Assembly (NCBI GenBank): GCA_936943315.1
Contig: CAKZJM010000115.1
Location: 1 to 5,008, forward strand
From: an uncultured Methylophilus sp.
GTDB taxonomy: Bacteria > Pseudomonadota > Gammaproteobacteria > Burkholderiales > Methylophilaceae
Reading direction: 5' to 3'
Length of the DNA stretch: 5,008 bases
The first letter of the stretch is position 1. Each line of letters starts with the position of its first letter. The notes below the pieces were generated by a model that was not told where the DNA came from, made no database searches, and worked only from the letters and a program-made list of their open reading frames with translations. The position numbers were made by a program, and so were the translations under genes. Below, piece after piece: positions 5,001-5,008 of this stretch.

Positions 5001-5006
5001 AGGGAG
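5001..5006 (+). promoter_or_regulatory. Shine-Dalgarno-like site at the window edge
   Basis: AGGGAG lies two bases from the window end, well placed for a start codon at about 5012-5016, outside the sequence given. An ATG at 4997 that reads through this site to the edge is the alternative start, but it has no binding site of its own. It is the only sign that the preceding non-coding region is a leader. Confidence 0.3.
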
Positions 5007-5008
5007 CA

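Larger units (their letters stand above)
4682..5008. other. AT-rich non-coding region, probable leader of an off-window plus-strand gene
   Basis: No frame longer than about 27 codons is supported on either strand. The stretch is rich in short dyads (4709-4749, 4808-4825, 4829-4839, 4885-4932, 4941-4959) and carries the repeated octamer CAATGGTA. Very short frames are present: 12 codons at 4787-4825 with three consecutive TAT tyrosine codons, and 22 codons at 4894-4962. Neither has a good ribosome-binding site. I see no tRNA, no transposon end and no riboswitch class that I can name. The AGGGAG near the right edge suggests a plus-strand gene beginning outside the window. Confidence 0.5.

Overview
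The window looks like ordinary chromosomal housekeeping DNA from a beta- or gammaproteobacterium. A betaproteobacterium, perhaps in the Methylophilaceae/Nitrosomonadales, is my best guess. That rests on the close family resemblance of RlmH, RsfS, PanC, PanD, MscL and CorC to their proteobacterial counterparts and on the gene order; no species can be named from the sequence alone. I see no insertion sequence, phage gene, CRISPR array, tRNA or rRNA.

Layout. Positions 1-51 are a short non-coding tail downstream of rlmH. Positions 52-2388 hold four minus-strand genes transcribed in the order panC, panD, rsfS, rlmH. These are the last step of pantothenate synthesis, the aspartate decarboxylase that feeds it beta-alanine, a ribosomal silencing factor and a 23S rRNA methyltransferase. 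panD has a possible promoter of its own in the 102-base gap after panC. A hairpin followed by a T-rich run lies between rsfS and rlmH. Positions 2389-2554 are a divergent intergenic region with a strong sigma70-type promoter driving mscL (plus strand, 2555-2968), the large-conductance mechanosensitive channel. mscL ends at a perfect 12-bp inverted repeat, probably a bidirectional terminator shared with the convergent minus-strand gene at 3087-3479. That gene encodes an unrecognised small exported protein with a faint BamE/OmlA-like look. Upstream of it on the same strand is corC (3543-4403), a two-CBS-domain protein, with a candidate promoter at 4446-4475.

Positions 4404-5008 carry no convincing gene. 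The first part is the corC promoter region. A 36-codon plus-strand ORF with a hydrophobic C-terminus follows. The rest (4682-5008) is AT-rich and unusually full of small dyads: an AAAACCT/AGGTTTT hairpin, TTACAAG/CTTGTAA and AGTTC/GAACT side by side, a set of CAATGGT repeats, and nested hairpins ending at a T6 run. A Shine-Dalgarno-like AGGGAG lies at the very right edge. The most economical reading is a long regulated leader of a plus-strand gene starting at or just past position 5008. This is the only part of the window that ordinary annotation does not explain, and the evidence is limited to what can be paired by eye.

Functionally the known genes are not one pathway. PanC and PanD belong together (CoA supply), RsfS and RlmH both act on the large ribosomal subunit, and MscL and CorC are separate envelope or ion-stress functions. 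Two usual neighbourhoods look broken up: nadD is not beside rsfS, and corC is not beside ybeY or lnt.
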